Shown here: piece after piece, positions 8,776 to 9,296 of the stretch
Numbering within the stretch: the stretch's first letter is position 1
How the letters are laid out: each line of letters starts with the position of its first letter
Assembly: GCA_043749975.1 (NCBI GenBank)
Contig: JAYVCL010000384.1
Span: 1-9,296 of the forward strand
Origin: JANYJJ01 sp043749975
Lineage (GTDB): Bacteria; Pseudomonadota; Gammaproteobacteria; Burkholderiales; Burkholderiaceae_C
DNA: 9,296 nt
Direction: 5' to 3'
Program-made: the position numbers and the translations under genes
Notes under the pieces: model-generated
The model's input: only the letters and a program-made list of their open reading frames with translations
Database searches by the model: none
What the model was told of the DNA's origin: nothing

Positions 8776-9296
8776 ATGGCCTCCCGACGCATCAAGATGT
8801 TGTCGGCCGTGCTTCTGGCAGTGGCGGCCGCCGCAGCCCTGGCTTTGGTGGCGGGGTCGCGGATCGAGTCGCCGGCCGACGCTGCCGCGCGAACCGCGCC
8901 ACCGGTGCCATCGCCGATCCTGGTGCCGGTCGAAAAACGCGTGCTCGGTTCGAGCGTCGTCACGCGCGGCACGGCGCGCTTTGGTGTGCCGCAGCCGGTG
9001 TCGATCTCGCCGTCGACCTTGAAGCCGTCCGCCGGCCTAATCACCCTGTTGCCGGTGCGCAATGCCCCGGTGGCCGAAGGCGGCGTGCTGCTGTCGGCCT
9101 CGGGCCGCCCGGTGTTCGTGCTGCAGGGCGAAGCCCCGGCCTACCGCGACCTGGTGCCCGGCCTGAGCGGTGAAGACGTGCGCCAGCTCGAGCAGGCGCT
9201 GGCCCGCTTGCACTTCGATCCGGGCCCGGTCGACGGCCACTACGACCAACAAACCGGTGCGGCGGTGGCGCGCTGGTACAAGTCCAAGGGCTGGGA
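8776..9296 (+). CDS. Peptidoglycan-binding-domain adaptor-like membrane protein (partial, cut at right edge)
   Basis: Open frame from an ATG to the end of the window: 173 complete codons and no stop. Residues 7-27 form an uncleaved-looking membrane anchor or signal segment. Residues 28-48 are an Ala/Pro linker. Residues 49-122 look like the beta strands that open an HlyD-type adaptor (VEKRVLGSSVVTRGTARFG, then GRPVFVLQGEAPAYRDL). Residues 125-172 match a peptidoglycan-binding-1 domain: GLSGEDVRQLEQALARLHF, then PVDGHYDQQTGAAVARWY. The order anchor, strands, binding domain is typical of adaptors in which this domain is inserted before the coiled-coil and lipoyl parts, so the rest should lie beyond 9296. 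The ribosome binding site is weak: GAAGG at the preceding stop codon is 17 bases away. An internal ATG at 8797 is possible but would remove the basic N-terminus. Confidence 0.8.
   Translation, partial: MASRRIKMLSAVLLAVAAAAALALVAGSRIESPADAAARTAPPVPSPILVPVEKRVLGSSVVTRGTARFGVPQPVSISPSTLKPSAGLITLLPVRNAPVAEGGVLLSASGRPVFVLQGEAPAYRDLVPGLSGEDVRQLEQALARLHFDPGPVDGHYDQQTGAAVARWYKSKGW

Overview
The window is GC-rich, tightly packed and read entirely from the plus strand. It holds seven consecutive genes, separated by 0 to 37 bases. Every encoded product is predicted to be in the membrane or exported. Codon choice (mostly G or C in third position) and the RND pumps with short exported proteins suggest a GC-rich proteobacterium, perhaps Burkholderiales. 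That placement is an impression from composition, not a proof. Several of the proteins, as I recall their families, have their closest-looking relatives among actinobacteria, so horizontal exchange of part of the cassette is possible.

Left region (1-6777): two full-length, paralogous RND-superfamily efflux permeases of 1048 and 1046 residues. Between them sits a 152-residue exported protein that looks like only the membrane-proximal (C-terminal) part of a periplasmic adaptor (HlyD/CusB-type membrane fusion protein). The two pumps align almost without gaps. Both carry an Asp-Asp pair in TM4 and an Arg-Asn pair in TM10, but they differ at other intramembrane positions.

Middle region (6815-8755): three small exported proteins. 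The first is a 222-residue protein with a probable fibronectin type III-like C-terminal domain. The second is a 106-residue PepSY-domain protein. The third is a 296-residue periplasmic protein of unknown function with two cysteines and an internal repeat around a [CQ]MRxxGF[ED]Y motif.

Right edge (8776-9296, cut off): the N-terminal 173 residues of a membrane-anchored protein with a peptidoglycan-binding-1 domain. It resembles adaptors that carry this domain inside an HlyD-type fold.

Together this looks like one long polycistronic envelope-export operon. Two pump subunits could act as a pair, an adaptor fragment is encoded between them, a second adaptor is at the right edge, and three accessory exported proteins lie between. 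The substrate cannot be read from the sequence. No outer-membrane TolC-type channel, regulator, promoter, terminator, RNA gene or mobile element is visible, and no gene-free stretch exceeds 37 bases. The transcription start must lie upstream of base 1.
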